Made by a program: the position numbers and the translations under genes. A stretch of DNA of 64,000 nt from positions 186,001-250,000 of the forward strand of contig OW568869.1 in the NCBI GenBank assembly GCA_938743325.2. The letters are read 5' to 3'. This stretch comes from Pycnococcus provasolii. Its lineage: Eukaryota > Chlorophyta > Pseudoscourfieldiophyceae > Pseudoscourfieldiales > Pycnococcaceae. Position 1 is the first letter of the stretch. Every line of letters starts with the position of its first letter. The notes under the pieces were generated by a model. It was not told the DNA's origin. It did not search any database and saw nothing but the letters and a program-made list of their open reading frames with translations. Positions 17,948 through 27,313 of this stretch are shown one piece after another.

Positions 17948-20131
17948 TTAGTCGAAAATCATATCTTGGGGACCGGCATCACGTCCATGCGGCTTGGGCT
18001 TACGCCGTGCCGCGTCATGCCTTTCCAGCCAGTTTGGCACGGTCTGCTGATTTTCGACGAGCAGCTTTTTGAGGTCATAGTACACGTGGGTGTCAGATGG
18101 GCCAAGGAAAGTCACAGCGGTACCACTCTTTCCTGCACGCCCCGTTCGCCCGATGCGATGCGTGTAAGTCTCGATGTCGTTAGCCATGTTGTAGTTCACA
18201 ACCAGGCTCACATTCGGCACATCGATGCCACGCGCCACCACGTCCGTGCCGATCAGCACGTTTGCCTTCTTGTCACGGAAGCGCTGTAGGCTCTCCGTGC
18301 GCACGTCCTGCGACTTGCCACTGTGCAGCACGACGGCGCGAAAGAATGGATTTTGGTCAAGAGCGCGTGCGACGGATTCGATATTCTTCTTGTGGTTGAC
18401 AAAGACCACCGCCTGCAGGTTGCCACTCGGATCCCTTTGGCGCCCGATGTATTGATTCAGCGTATCGATGAGCTGAGCATTGCGCTGCGTCTCATTCCTG
18501 TCCACTTGCTTAACAACCTGCGTGATGAGCTCCGCCACCCTGCCCGTATCTCCAATGTTCACAACGCTCGGGCGGCGAAGGTATTTACGCGCCAGGCGCT
18601 CCACCTGCGGTGGCATCGTTGCGCTGAACATGTGCGTCGTTCGCAGAACTCGAGACGTGTCGTCCTGCCCCTCGTCTTCCGCCTTCATGCTCGACGAAGG
18701 CAGTGCGTCGAGCACCGCCATCACCTGCGGTTCGAATCCCATGTCAATCATGCGATCCGCCTCGTCGAGCACGACGTAGTTGCACTGGTTCAGCACGGCG
18801 TAGCGTCTGTCGAGGCAGTCAGCCATGCGTCCTGGCGTGGCGATGATAACCTCGCAACCATTGCGCAGGTGGTACCCCTGGTCCTCGATGCTCACCCCGC
18901 CGACAATCGGCACGACTCGGTAATCCATGGCACGCGCGAATCTCTGCGCCTCCACGTCAATCTGCTGCACGAGTTCGCGCGTTGGTGCCATCACGATGGC
19001 GTACGGTCCCTCCGCCTCGATGTCCGGATTTCCACGCATCTTTGGGCACTTGCTATGGATGTACGCGAGCATGGGCAGCACGAACGCCGCCGTCTTTCCG
19101 GATCCCGTCTGCGCCAGCCCAAGTACGTCACGTCCCACGAGACCTAGTGGAATGGTGGCACGCTGGATCGGCGAAGGCTGGTGGTAGCCCACCTCCTTGA
19201 GCGTGTTAAGCAGCGTGGGCGGCAGGCCATGCTGCAGCGCCTCGCTCCAGTCGCGGAGAGGGTTGACAGGACGTCCTCCAGTTTTGAACTGTATGCTGAA
19301 ATCCTCGAGAAAAATGCGCCAGTCGCGCTCCTTCATGTCCTCGAGACTCTTGGTCGACCAGTGCGACGCAGACGGTCCTGACGACTCTTGCAGGTCATAG
19401 CGAGAAGACGATGCACCACCACCACCACCACCACCACCTGCACCTTGACGAGCATCCGTTCTCGGCGGGCTTCTGCTTCTGCTTCTGTCTCTATGTCCAT
19501 CGCGACGGCGGTTGTCGAATCGCCGGTCTCGTTCTCTTTCCCGTCGTTGGTCTCTTACAGGGTTAGGGTCCCGTCGTTTGTCGTGGTTTCCGTAGTTTGG
19601 TAGTCTCCTGGGTTCGTCGTGTCGTGCTCTGCCGCCGCGTTGGTCGTGTGGTCTGCTTTGCGTTTGTCCCGGTTCGATGTTTCCCGCGAGTCGTCCTCGT
19701 CCGAACATGAGTCGTGCTTCGTGAGGGTTGGCGTACAGCGCGTTTGCCCCTTTCGTCGTATCTTCGCTTTCGTCCCAGTCAAACTTGAATCGAAACTTGT
19801 CGGATGGCTTTCTGGATATTTTCTGTACTTTTTCGCCCAGGTACTGCTGTCTAAGAGCCTGTGCATCGATCGAAGAGACGTGCGGCGTGTACGTCGGCTC
19901 CCTCTCCCTCTCTCCCCTTGAATGCTGCTGATGCTGATGCTGATGATGATGAGCACCACCACCACCAGCACCAGCAGCAGCAGCACCACCACCACCACCA
20001 CCAGCAGCAGCATCAACCGTCTTCATTCTTCTTTCCAGAGCTAACTTCTCACGCTGCTTCTTAGAAAGATATTGAACGACAGGCTTGGATGCAGCTTCAG
20101 GAGCATCCGAAGCGCGAGCGGGCATGGGCAT
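17948..20131 (-). CDS. PRP28: DEAD-box spliceosomal RNA helicase PRP28/DDX23
   Basis: 727 residues. PRP28 swaps U1 for U6 at the 5' splice site during spliceosome activation. The N-terminal third is RS/RD-rich and contains QYLSKKQREKLALERR (about 22-37), a PRP28 signature. The helicase core has the Q motif (HQPSPIQRATIP), motif I AQTGSGKT near 344, PTREL, DEADRMIDMGFE near 457, SATMP near 503, ARGIDVPNV and HRIGRTGRAG near 660. Low-complexity Gly and His/Gln runs (about 45-75) come from trinucleotide and hexanucleotide repeats. A telomere-like GGGTTAGGGTCC lies inside the coding sequence at 19560-19571. That intron-poor genes still coexist with PRP28 agrees with the intron seen in Pol kappa. 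Confidence 0.95.
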   Translation of the reverse strand: MPMPARASDAPEAASKPVVQYLSKKQREKLALERRMKTVDAAAGGGGGGAAAAGAGGGGAHHHQHQHQQHSRGEREREPTYTPHVSSIDAQALRQQYLGEKVQKISRKPSDKFRFKFDWDESEDTTKGANALYANPHEARLMFGRGRLAGNIEPGQTQSRPHDQRGGRARHDEPRRLPNYGNHDKRRDPNPVRDQRRERERDRRFDNRRRDGHRDRSRSRSPPRTDARQGAGGGGGGGGASSSRYDLQESSGPSASHWSTKSLEDMKERDWRIFLEDFSIQFKTGGRPVNPLRDWSEALQHGLPPTLLNTLKEVGYHQPSPIQRATIPLGLVGRDVLGLAQTGSGKTAAFVLPMLAYIHSKCPKMRGNPDIEAEGPYAIVMAPTRELVQQIDVEAQRFARAMDYRVVPIVGGVSIEDQGYHLRNGCEVIIATPGRMADCLDRRYAVLNQCNYVVLDEADRMIDMGFEPQVMAVLDALPSSSMKAEDEGQDDTSRVLRTTHMFSATMPPQVERLARKYLRRPSVVNIGDTGRVAELITQVVKQVDRNETQRNAQLIDTLNQYIGRQRDPSGNLQAVVFVNHKKNIESVARALDQNPFFRAVVLHSGKSQDVRTESLQRFRDKKANVLIGTDVVARGIDVPNVSLVVNYNMANDIETYTHRIGRTGRAGKSGTAVTFLGPSDTHVYYDLKKLLVENQQTVPNWLERHDAARRKPKPHGRDAGPQDMIFD

Positions 20132-20254
20132 GCTTGCTTGGGAACGAGTCCAGTGCTGTATTGAGGTGTGGCGTTATAATGGCGGCTTATCGTACCGGGT
20201 AGTGCAAATGCGGGTCGAGAAAACGCCAAAAAGCCAAAAAGGATAAATGTTTAA

Positions 20255-20287
20255 AACCCTAACCCTACCGGGTAACCCTAACCCTAA
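20255..20287. repeat. CCCTAA run in the PRP28/TMEM53 divergent promoter
   Basis: AACCCTAACCCTACC and AACCCTAACCCTAATT, separated by GGG, lie about 125 bases from the PRP28 ATG and 140 bases before the ATG at 20426. The rest of the gap shows no coding signal. Confidence 0.7.
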
Positions 20288-20425
20288 TTGCCGAGAGAAC
20301 ACGAAACCCCCCTCGAGGAATCCTCGAATCCTCCCTTCTGATTAGGGGTTTGGGGTTGGCATGCCCTTATTACGAAACTTGTTAGTCTAAGGTGTCCTTA
20401 TATCCCGTACAAGTCCCCAATAGTG

Positions 20426-21259
20426 ATGATGGCGTGCGATCCCGCCCCTGATGGTGGTGGTGGTGGTGGTGGTGATGGTGATGCCCGTCCTGTTCATTCA
20501 TGTCAACGTGACGGTTCTCAGAATCTCGTTCTTCTCATGGGGTGGTACGGCTGTCATATGCGACACCTCAGCAAGTACTGTGAAGTGTTGGAGAAGATTT
20601 CAAATGGCAAGTCAAATGCCAAGTCAAATCGCAAGTCACCACTTGTCATCACGCCTCACGTGTGTCCCGGCTACGCGGTGTTCTTTCCGTTTCGAGTGTT
20701 TCGAATCAAATACGCTCGCCAGATGCTTGCAATGGTCACTTCGTTCCTAAACGAGCACCCAAATAACACGTGGACATTCTACGGATTCTCAAACGGCGCG
20801 GCGTTCGTATACAGGGAAATTATTGAGCTGCTCTTTGACAAAAATAACACGGGCAAGTACGAACTCGCGAGAAGGCAACTCAAGAGTGTCATCTATGACT
20901 CAGCGCCGTGCTACATGCACATCAGCACGGGACTAACTGCAATCACAGAAGGTGTCAAGAGTACGCCGCTCAAAGCGCTCGTGGGCGCGCTGTTCCTCTT
21001 GATGGTGCCGTTTAACGTTGGAAAACCAAAGGCGTTCTGGCGGGCCTTGCAAGAAGACGCGACGAGATGTCCGCAACTCTTCCTCTTCAGCGACGTGGAC
21101 CACCTGTGTGACGCAGAGCACATCAAGCGCCTCGTCGACACAAGGAGAAAACTTGGCGTGGACGTGACGGCGAAAAACTTCGGACAAACGAAACACGTGC
21201 AGCACCTACGCGAGGCGCCGGAGGAGTACCAGGCTGCTCTTGAGAAGTTTCTTCTGTAA
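20426..21259 (+). CDS. TMEM53/DUF829 family alpha/beta-hydrolase-like protein
   Basis: 277 residues from the first ATG. Members have an alpha/beta-hydrolase fold; animal TMEM53 sits at the nuclear membrane and plant homologues are uncharacterised. Family marks: LVLLMGWYGCHMRHLSKY (about 38-55), VFFPFRVFRIKYA, the nucleophile-elbow-like YGFSNGAAFVY near 120-130 with Ser in G-x-S-x-G, YDSAPCYMH near 160, FLFSDVDHLCD near 220 and TKHVQHLREAPEEY near the end supplying the His. The Ser-Asp-His set is therefore visible. No strong membrane helix stands out apart from a hydrophobic stretch near 190. The N terminus has a GTG/GGT codon run. It is convergent with the next gene, 11 bases between stops. 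Confidence 0.85.
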   Translation: MMACDPAPDGGGGGGGDGDARPVHSCQRDGSQNLVLLMGWYGCHMRHLSKYCEVLEKISNGKSNAKSNRKSPLVITPHVCPGYAVFFPFRVFRIKYARQMLAMVTSFLNEHPNNTWTFYGFSNGAAFVYREIIELLFDKNNTGKYELARRQLKSVIYDSAPCYMHISTGLTAITEGVKSTPLKALVGALFLLMVPFNVGKPKAFWRALQEDATRCPQLFLFSDVDHLCDAEHIKRLVDTRRKLGVDVTAKNFGQTKHVQHLREAPEEYQAALEKFLL

Positions 21260-21270
21260 AATATTAGTAA

Positions 21271-21975
21271 CTATTTCGTGACGTGAACGACGTTGTCGTA
21301 CTCAACAAGCTGTACACTCTCCGTCAATTCTTCCAGCTTCTTGCTGAATTCGGCGACGTGCGACGTCTGCTTGTGCGCATCGTAGTCGGCAGCCTTTGCC
21401 CACGTCTCGACGAAGCGTACAGTCACGTCGTCGGTGAACTGGGGAGGTAGGTCACCACCCGGCATGAAGACGGTGAAGCGCAGCGCGCCTGGCTCAGCTT
21501 CCATCTGCCTAAGGCCGTGCGCCTTGAGCGCCTCGAGCAACTCCGTCGCCTTTGCGGCGTCTTTCGCCTTCGCAGTCACATAGATGGCGTGGCCGCTGTT
21601 TACGCCGCCGGTCGACTTTTCCAGGTGCATGCACGCGCCACGGAACCCGCCGGCGTAGTCCGTGATATTGCCGGTCAGCAGGAGACTGCTGAGCTCGGGC
21701 ATGAGGTCTTTGTTCGCTCGCTCGACGTGCTCCCCGTCGTGGTATGCGTCGCGGTTGTCGAACATGGCCAGCCAGCAGATTTTGTTATCCGTGAGCTCGG
21801 GCGGTCCCTTGCACGCGGTTCCGAGGATTGTGATGAACGGCGACCTCGCTTCGAGTTTTATCTGCAATGCCGCATCTTTCTCAAATAGCAGGCGCGCTGC
21901 TGGGATAGACGAGACAGACGGGCACAGCACAGCGGCAAACCTACCTAATGACCATGAAACATGGATGGCTGACAT
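21271..21975 (-). CDS. Antibiotic-biosynthesis-monooxygenase (ABM) domain protein
   Basis: 234 residues from the first in-frame ATG at 21975. Two ferredoxin-like halves are visible. The C-terminal half is a recognisable ABM domain: HAIYVTAKAKDAAKATELLE, then EPGALRFTVF, RFVETWAKAADYDAHKQT and a closing LVEYDNVV. The N-terminal half (about 35-120) has a weaker similar layout ending in a GHAIY join. ABM proteins include small quinol or heme-degrading monooxygenases and many of unknown role. A GT...AG stretch of 45 bases (minus-strand 21941 to 21897) could be a frame-neutral intron removing residues of low family likeness near position 13-27; I cannot decide. It is convergent with the TMEM53-like gene. 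Confidence 0.7.
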   Translation of the reverse strand: MSAIHVSWSLGRFAAVLCPSVSSIPAARLLFEKDAALQIKLEARSPFITILGTACKGPPELTDNKICWLAMFDNRDAYHDGEHVERANKDLMPELSSLLLTGNITDYAGGFRGACMHLEKSTGGVNSGHAIYVTAKAKDAAKATELLEALKAHGLRQMEAEPGALRFTVFMPGGDLPPQFTDDVTVRFVETWAKAADYDAHKQTSHVAEFSKKLEELTESVQLVEYDNVVHVTK

Positions 21976-22186
21976 GTCAAAAACAAAATACTTCGAGGTA
22001 GTCCTTAGGTAAGGCAAGAAATGAGAATGCCTGTGAGGTCCAGGTCCAGGGGATCCCCCTCTGGTCTGAACCACGTTACGAATCCATCCCCTGGAGGGTT
22101 CGGCGCGTTCACCAATCAGCCTTGTGGGACCCAGATCACATCCCCATCTTCACAGAGCACCCTTGCAAGGTGCAAGGTGAAGTTTG

Positions 22187-23998
22187 ATGTCGGCCATGGC
22201 CATGGAGTCTTCTGCTTCTTCTGCGTTGGTGGATCTCTCCCCCAATGATCTGTCAGCTGGCCAAATAGCGTTCTTCCTCGCGTACTGCTGTATTACAGGA
22301 CTCTACTTCACAGCCATATTCTTTAGAAGCAAGTACGCCGGATGCACAGCCAAGCGAAGGGACGAAGATCTCGCGAATGATGGGGAGGCCTCAAAAGCTG
22401 GAAACGAATCCTCCTCGTCGCAGAACTCGTCGTCCATGGCCGCGTCGTCCATGGCCGCGTCGTCAACCTTGTCAGATGCAGCGGCAGCTTCAGAAGCGGG
22501 AGCAGATTCCTATCTGCCAGGCCTCTTCAACAACGCCGTGACGCGCGCGCTCACTCTACACCCCAAGCAGCTGGACAGCGCGCACGACATGCTCGCAAGC
22601 GCGGTGGAGACGGGAACGCACGTCGCCGTCTTCTTTCTCGCCGATCGAACGAGCTTGTTCCCCGACGCGAAAAAACACTACAGCCACGACGTGTTTTGGT
22701 TCATCTATGGAACGCTCGTCTTCGTCGCCGCCGCGTACTCCCTCGCAAACGACAAGACGCCAGGCCTGCTGAACCGAGACCAGACGGAGGAGTGGAAGGG
22801 GTGGATGCAGGTGCTTTTCCTTCTCTACCACTACTACAACGCAGCCGACCTATACAATGCCATTCGAATCTTCATCGCCGCGTACGTCTGGATGACTGGT
22901 TTTGGAAACTTCTCCTACTACCACGTCCGGCGCGACTTCTCCATTGGTCGGTTCGTGCAAATGCTGTGGAGGCTTAACTTCCTCGTCGCGCTGTGCTGCG
23001 TGGCGCTGAACAATGACTACCTCGTGTACTACATCTGCGGCATGCACACGCTCTTCACCATTATGGTGTACTTCGGACTGTACGTGCGCCACGAGCTGAA
23101 CACGAACACGACGGTGATTATCGGCAAATTCGTCGCGCTCACTGCGCTCGTGGCCGTCTGCTGGAGCTCCAAGGCGATGTTTGACATGCTGTGGAGCCCG
23201 GTGTACTGGCTCGTCAAGTACGACAATCCGCATGCCAAGCCGGGTACGCCAGGCGCCGATCCCATGCACGAGTGGTGGTTCCGAACGTCGCTCGACAGGT
23301 ACGTGTGGATCTTCGGCATGGTGTGTGCGTTCATGCACCCGCGCGTGGAAAAGTTCATCAAGAATTACGTCGACCCCACGCCCACGTCTGGAACTATCGT
23401 CGCATCCGCCGGCGCATCGCCTTCCACGAGGCTGGCAGCGCGCGCCGTCGTGCTTGTCTCGTGCGCCGTCACCGGGTACTGGTGGTACGCGCACGTGTAC
23501 ACCCTGCCCAAGCTCGAGTACAACAAGCTGCACCCGTTCACTTCGTGGATTCCCATCACCATCTACATCATGCTTCGCAACTTCACTCCCACGCTACGAG
23601 CATCGTCTCTGCACTTGTTTGGCTGGCTAGGAAAGATCACGCTGGAGACGTACATCTGCCAGTACCACATATGGCTCTCGACATCGAGCGTGGCTAACGG
23701 CCAGCCGAAGATGCTGCTAGACCTCGTACCAGGATACCCGCTGCTAAATTTCATGCTGGTTACGATTATCTACGTCTGCATCAGCCATCGGCTGTTCTCT
23801 CTCACCTGTCAGCTTCGCGATCACCTGCTTCCAGCAAAGGACAACAAAGCGCTGTCGCGAAACCTCGTGCTGATGGCGGCGTGCTGCATCATCCTGTATG
23901 GGCTTGGCGCAACGTTGAAATTTAGCCTTCGCAGCGGCAGCGCGATGGGCGGCGGCGCTATGGACGTTACAGACCAAGGCACGGATCCCGAGCATTAG
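22187..23998 (+). CDS. Cas1p-type multi-pass O-acyltransferase
   Basis: 603 residues from the ATG at 22187. It has about 12 hydrophobic helices and the blocks of the Cas1p 10-TM acyltransferase domain: GWMQVLFLLYHYYNA (near 205), YNAIRIFIAAYVWMTGFGNF, YYHVRRDFS near 245, RLNFLV, then GKITLETYICQYHIWLS near 490, the conserved E-T-x-x-x-Q-x-H-I-W segment. Relatives acetylate glycans: fungal Cas1p on capsule, plant RWA on cell wall polymers, animal CASD1 on sialic acid. The SGNH hydrolase domain of CASD1 is absent here; residues 50-100 are a Ser/Ala-rich linker instead. Golgi location is expected from the family. It could act with the GT29-like enzyme 17 kb away, but nothing in the sequence proves that. 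Confidence 0.88.
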   Translation: MSAMAMESSASSALVDLSPNDLSAGQIAFFLAYCCITGLYFTAIFFRSKYAGCTAKRRDEDLANDGEASKAGNESSSSQNSSSMAASSMAASSTLSDAAAASEAGADSYLPGLFNNAVTRALTLHPKQLDSAHDMLASAVETGTHVAVFFLADRTSLFPDAKKHYSHDVFWFIYGTLVFVAAAYSLANDKTPGLLNRDQTEEWKGWMQVLFLLYHYYNAADLYNAIRIFIAAYVWMTGFGNFSYYHVRRDFSIGRFVQMLWRLNFLVALCCVALNNDYLVYYICGMHTLFTIMVYFGLYVRHELNTNTTVIIGKFVALTALVAVCWSSKAMFDMLWSPVYWLVKYDNPHAKPGTPGADPMHEWWFRTSLDRYVWIFGMVCAFMHPRVEKFIKNYVDPTPTSGTIVASAGASPSTRLAARAVVLVSCAVTGYWWYAHVYTLPKLEYNKLHPFTSWIPITIYIMLRNFTPTLRASSLHLFGWLGKITLETYICQYHIWLSTSSVANGQPKMLLDLVPGYPLLNFMLVTIIYVCISHRLFSLTCQLRDHLLPAKDNKALSRNLVLMAACCIILYGLGATLKFSLRSGSAMGGGAMDVTDQGTDPEH

Positions 23999-24027
23999 TA
24001 ACACAAAATTCGTCTTCATTTCATTTG

Positions 24028-25623
24028 TCATGTCCATTTGTTCACAGCCAGGTCCCGCATGTAGCGCTGATCGTCAATCAGGTGTCGCGTCTTCTCTACG
24101 CTTCTCTCGTGCGCGAGAACCTTCGGGCTCTTTTCCTTCACCGGTTTTGGTGTCTGCACTTCATTGTGTCCCCGAGGCGCGATCCCGTACTCCGTCTCGT
24201 ACTTCAGGTAAAGAGCTTCCACGGTAAGGTCGTGCGTGTCGGTTCTTTGAATCACTCCATGCTCAACGAAGCGTCGCTGAATGAGTGCCGCGGCGAATTC
24301 TCGCTGGTCATGCTCTACCATTTCCGCGAATATCTGCTTAAGGCGCGTCGCGTTGCTCGCGAACTGCTCGTCGCCGTCGTTGTCGTCGTGGTCATCTTCA
24401 AATGCTGTTGGCTCGAAATCAGTTCTCACGCGGATGCTCATGGCATTTTCCTGCATCTGCTTCTCGCGGTATGCAGCTTGATTTTGACGCCCCTCACCCT
24501 CCGCAGCCTCCGGGCGCACGAGCGACTTTCCTACACGCACCCATCCGACTGGCGTGTGCTTGATTGAGAAAGCAGTTGGCCGGAGCACGGGTAGCTCCAA
24601 GCCTCTGCTTTCTGCGACTATCATCGCGCGTTGGTCGAGTCGCGGCGCTTCGCCGATCGGGGTTGGGAGTGGACTTCGCATCGTGGACGTGCGAAGGTGT
24701 GCATAGTACCCAGCTGCGACCATGTACGCGTACTGCTTGTCGAGCAGGTGCTGGCGCACCTTCGCGTACTTTGGCAACCTCACGATTTCCGGATCCATCT
24801 CCAGCAGCTTCATCACGTACAGCTCCGCCATCTTTATTCCTCGGATGCAAGTGTCGCTGGGCAGAAACTTGTTGACTCCCCAGCTCTCGGTGCTTTCGAG
24901 CATCGTTTCCACGATCTCTTCCGCTTCGAACACTCCCACGCATAGCTCGGGTGTCATTTCCACCCACAGGCCCATCAGCATCGTGAGCGCGTTCTCAGCC
25001 ACGAGCGGGCTCATGTTGTTCTTCGAGTTGGTGATGTCGCTGAAAAACTCGAGCCTTTTCCAGAGGAAGTGAATGAGCCGCGGGATGGCGAACCTTGGCA
25101 CGTCGCTCACCGTGTCAACGCGCTGGCCTTGCCTGAAAGGCGGCGTTTTTGTCGCGCAGGAACGGATGAATCGTTTGAACGAAACTCGGCACGTTCGCGT
25201 GTTGAGCGTCTCCTTCGGCGCCGCGCTCGTGCTGAAGAGTCCGTGCGCGCGCAGCTTGGGCGCTTTCGACGTTTCCGCCTTGTGCAGCCTGTGCCCGTCC
25301 GCCTCTCTCGCGCGGTCGTAGTCGCAGTTGATGAGCGCCTTGCACAGCTCGATGAGCACGCCCACGCTTCCGGATCCGCGCGTCATGATAGCCTCGTGCG
25401 TGAGCATTTTGATGAACTTTGGGTCCGTCATGTGCTTGATGATGACAGGGTTGGATACGGCGTCCGCCCAGTGCATGACGCTGTCGTTGTGCCTCGCCTG
25501 CTCGAAGAAGTCGACGGCGAACTCGAGCAGTTCGAGCATACACCCTCGGTCGCCCAGCGCCTTGAGTCGCGTCGCCTCGTCACGCTCGATTTTCGCCTCC
25601 AGCTCACGCTCCGTGTCTCCCAT
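24028..25623 (-). CDS. Uncharacterised helical-repeat protein
   Basis: 531 residues from the first ATG (MGDTER). No family recognised. The first 300 residues look all-helical with regularly spaced Leu/Ala (MLELLEFAVDFFEQA, GVLIELCKALINC, RLIHFLWKRLEFF, ALTMLMGLWVEM), as in armadillo- or HEAT-like folds. Around 315-370 is a Pro/Arg-rich linker, and 400-531 is charged with short helices and no Cys or His clusters. No signal peptide or membrane helix. It ends 29 bases from the convergent acyltransferase gene. Confidence 0.7.
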   Translation of the reverse strand: MGDTERELEAKIERDEATRLKALGDRGCMLELLEFAVDFFEQARHNDSVMHWADAVSNPVIIKHMTDPKFIKMLTHEAIMTRGSGSVGVLIELCKALINCDYDRAREADGHRLHKAETSKAPKLRAHGLFSTSAAPKETLNTRTCRVSFKRFIRSCATKTPPFRQGQRVDTVSDVPRFAIPRLIHFLWKRLEFFSDITNSKNNMSPLVAENALTMLMGLWVEMTPELCVGVFEAEEIVETMLESTESWGVNKFLPSDTCIRGIKMAELYVMKLLEMDPEIVRLPKYAKVRQHLLDKQYAYMVAAGYYAHLRTSTMRSPLPTPIGEAPRLDQRAMIVAESRGLELPVLRPTAFSIKHTPVGWVRVGKSLVRPEAAEGEGRQNQAAYREKQMQENAMSIRVRTDFEPTAFEDDHDDNDGDEQFASNATRLKQIFAEMVEHDQREFAAALIQRRFVEHGVIQRTDTHDLTVEALYLKYETEYGIAPRGHNEVQTPKPVKEKSPKVLAHERSVEKTRHLIDDQRYMRDLAVNKWT

Positions 25624-26140
25624 TATCGTACTTGTAGTTTGCAATTACTAAGGTAATTAAAATCAAAATCAAGACGAGATAAGATAAGAGCCTTAAGGTG
25701 ACGTACAGTAATCGAACGAACGAACTGAACTAGTTGTATCTTAAGACTTAAGGTATGTGAGTTGTCGCAGAAATGGAAATGAAATGGAGGAGCCTTTCCT
25801 AAGGTTAATGAAAAACCTTTCCTCTTAAGGTAGTCTTTTATTAAAAAAAAGGACGAGTTGCTTCTTTTGACGAAATGACGAGTTACTCGGTGGACTCCCA
25901 ATGTGTGGACCCCATAGGGACTCCGGGCCGGCCGGTGTGAGCCTGTGAGGTGTCGTTCCCCTCTCGTAGTTCTCGTGAGTAGTGAGAACGTGCATAGAGT
26001 CTCGTCGAGGCAATGAGGGCATCGAGGAGCAAGCTTCGAAGGGAAGGGCCTTAAGGGGGCACACAAGAGAAAAATAATAGGCAACTCACCCTACTCACCT
26101 AATAATAATAATAAGGCCGTGGATTTCATGAATTTAACAA

Positions 26141-26164
26141 CCCCCCCCCCCCCCCCCCCCCCCC
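26141..26164. repeat. Poly-C tract, 24 consecutive C
   Basis: An uninterrupted run of 24 cytosines, immediately before the left arm of the inverted repeat. On the other strand it is a poly-G run that could form a quadruplex. Length may vary or be an assembly artefact. Confidence 0.9.
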
Positions 26165-26171
26165 TGACCCC

Positions 26172-26497
26172 CTCGCGGCCGAGAAATGGCCAGAATAGGA
26201 AAAAATCGCTGTTTTTGGCCAGATTATAGGATGGTGGTAGGATTTGGTTTGGTCGGTATCCCAGGTCGAGAGGCATTGGCTATTATAAACCTAACCAACT
26301 AGCTTCGGGACGGGTGCCCTAACCTTTGGGCAGTCACACGACTTTTTTTTTTTTGTCCCATAAACACTTGTCTTTTTCTGACCCAAAGCACCTATTAAAT
26401 GCCTCTCGACCTGGGATACCGACCAAACCAAACTTTGTCCTATAATCTGGCCAAAAACAGCGATTTTTCCTATTCTGGCCATTTCTCCCTCGCGGCC
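26172..26497. mobile_element. Foldback/MITE-like inverted repeat, arms about 100 bp
   Basis: Left arm 26172-26277 and right arm 26399-26497 are reverse complements over about 100 bases with few differences (GAGAAATGGCCAGAATAGG on the left; its complement on the right). They are separated by 121 bases. The spacer (26281-26345) contains a segment related to the other foldback element at 29898-29962. No coding capacity. It is probably a non-autonomous DNA element or long hairpin. Confidence 0.75.
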
Positions 26498-26677
26498 TCG
26501 TGCAAAGGCATCATCAAAGGCCAGTTGCCAGGCAATAAGGTTAGGCGCCCTCGCTCGGGATGTGTGCAAGGCGAGAAAGGTAACTGGTTTGTCCCCGACC
26601 GGACGAGGCATTCAGTAAACTAAAATTTAAGGTGACGGTCCGCTTCTTTTAAGGTACCTTAGACTACTGTAAGATAT

Positions 26678-27133
26678 ATGCCAATGTCGTCCTCGTCGAA
26701 GCAGAAGCACCCGTCGCTGCACGCGCGCGTCACGACGCCGGAGAAGACGGAATCCTTCGCGCGAACCGCGAACGGGATTGGGGGAGGCATCGTCAATAAC
26801 AGAATGAGACTCGAGGAACTTGACGAGGATATCAAGGCGGATGAAAAGGGAATCGTCGAATACAAAGCCATGATTAAACAGCTCGCCGTCAAGAGAGAAC
26901 TGCTCGACGAACGCCTGAAGAAAAACCGCGCCTGGCTCAAAGACTACGAAGAAAGCATTGGGCCGTTCCAAACGCAGTACGCGAACCTCGTCGCGGAGAT
27001 TGAAAGCACGTACGGAGCGGCGAAGGAGAGACATCGAGCGGGTGTTGAGATTCTCATACGCGACTTCAACTACCACCCCACATTCAAGCGGTGGGACGAC
27101 AACTTCACAGCCACGCCATTCGTGCCAAAGTGA
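26678..27133 (+). CDS. Small coiled-coil protein with conserved-looking C-terminal tail
   Basis: 151 residues. Residues about 40-125 are a continuous coiled coil (RMRLEELDEDIKADEKGI, KELLDERLKKNRAWLKD). The last 25 residues (FNYHPTFKRWDDNFTATPF) are aromatic and basic, like the tails of several small centriolar or ciliary coiled-coil proteins. I cannot name the family. The N terminus is Ser/Lys-rich without an organelle signal. It is convergent with the next gene. Confidence 0.65.
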   Translation: MPMSSSSKQKHPSLHARVTTPEKTESFARTANGIGGGIVNNRMRLEELDEDIKADEKGIVEYKAMIKQLAVKRELLDERLKKNRAWLKDYEESIGPFQTQYANLVAEIESTYGAAKERHRAGVEILIRDFNYHPTFKRWDDNFTATPFVPK

Positions 27134-27313
27134 AAGAACCTCACGCCTGTCCAACCAGGAGAGGAGAGGATTCCTGCGCCATCCTGCACGTGGTGAACAA
27201 AGCCGCTGCGAACTCTGTAAACTTTACATCACTGAACCTAACCAACTTGCAAGGCAAGGCAGCTTTGGCCAAAACAAACAAACAATTGTTACAACTTTTT
27301 GCGAGCTTCCTTC

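Larger units (their letters stand above)
25624..26677. other. Divergent intergenic region of about 1 kb, repeat-rich
   Basis: 25624-26130 is AT-richer than its surroundings, with CTTAAGGT motifs recurring at 25692, 25743 and 25826. It contains no gene I can support. 26141-26497 carries the poly-C tract and the inverted repeat listed separately. 26498-26677 again has CTTTTAAGGTACCTTA close to the next ATG. Confidence 0.6.

Noticed and set aside
18323-19147. Plus-strand frame of 274 codons opposite PRP28
   Set aside because: Antisense shadow of conserved helicase motifs; His/Arg-rich and without homology.
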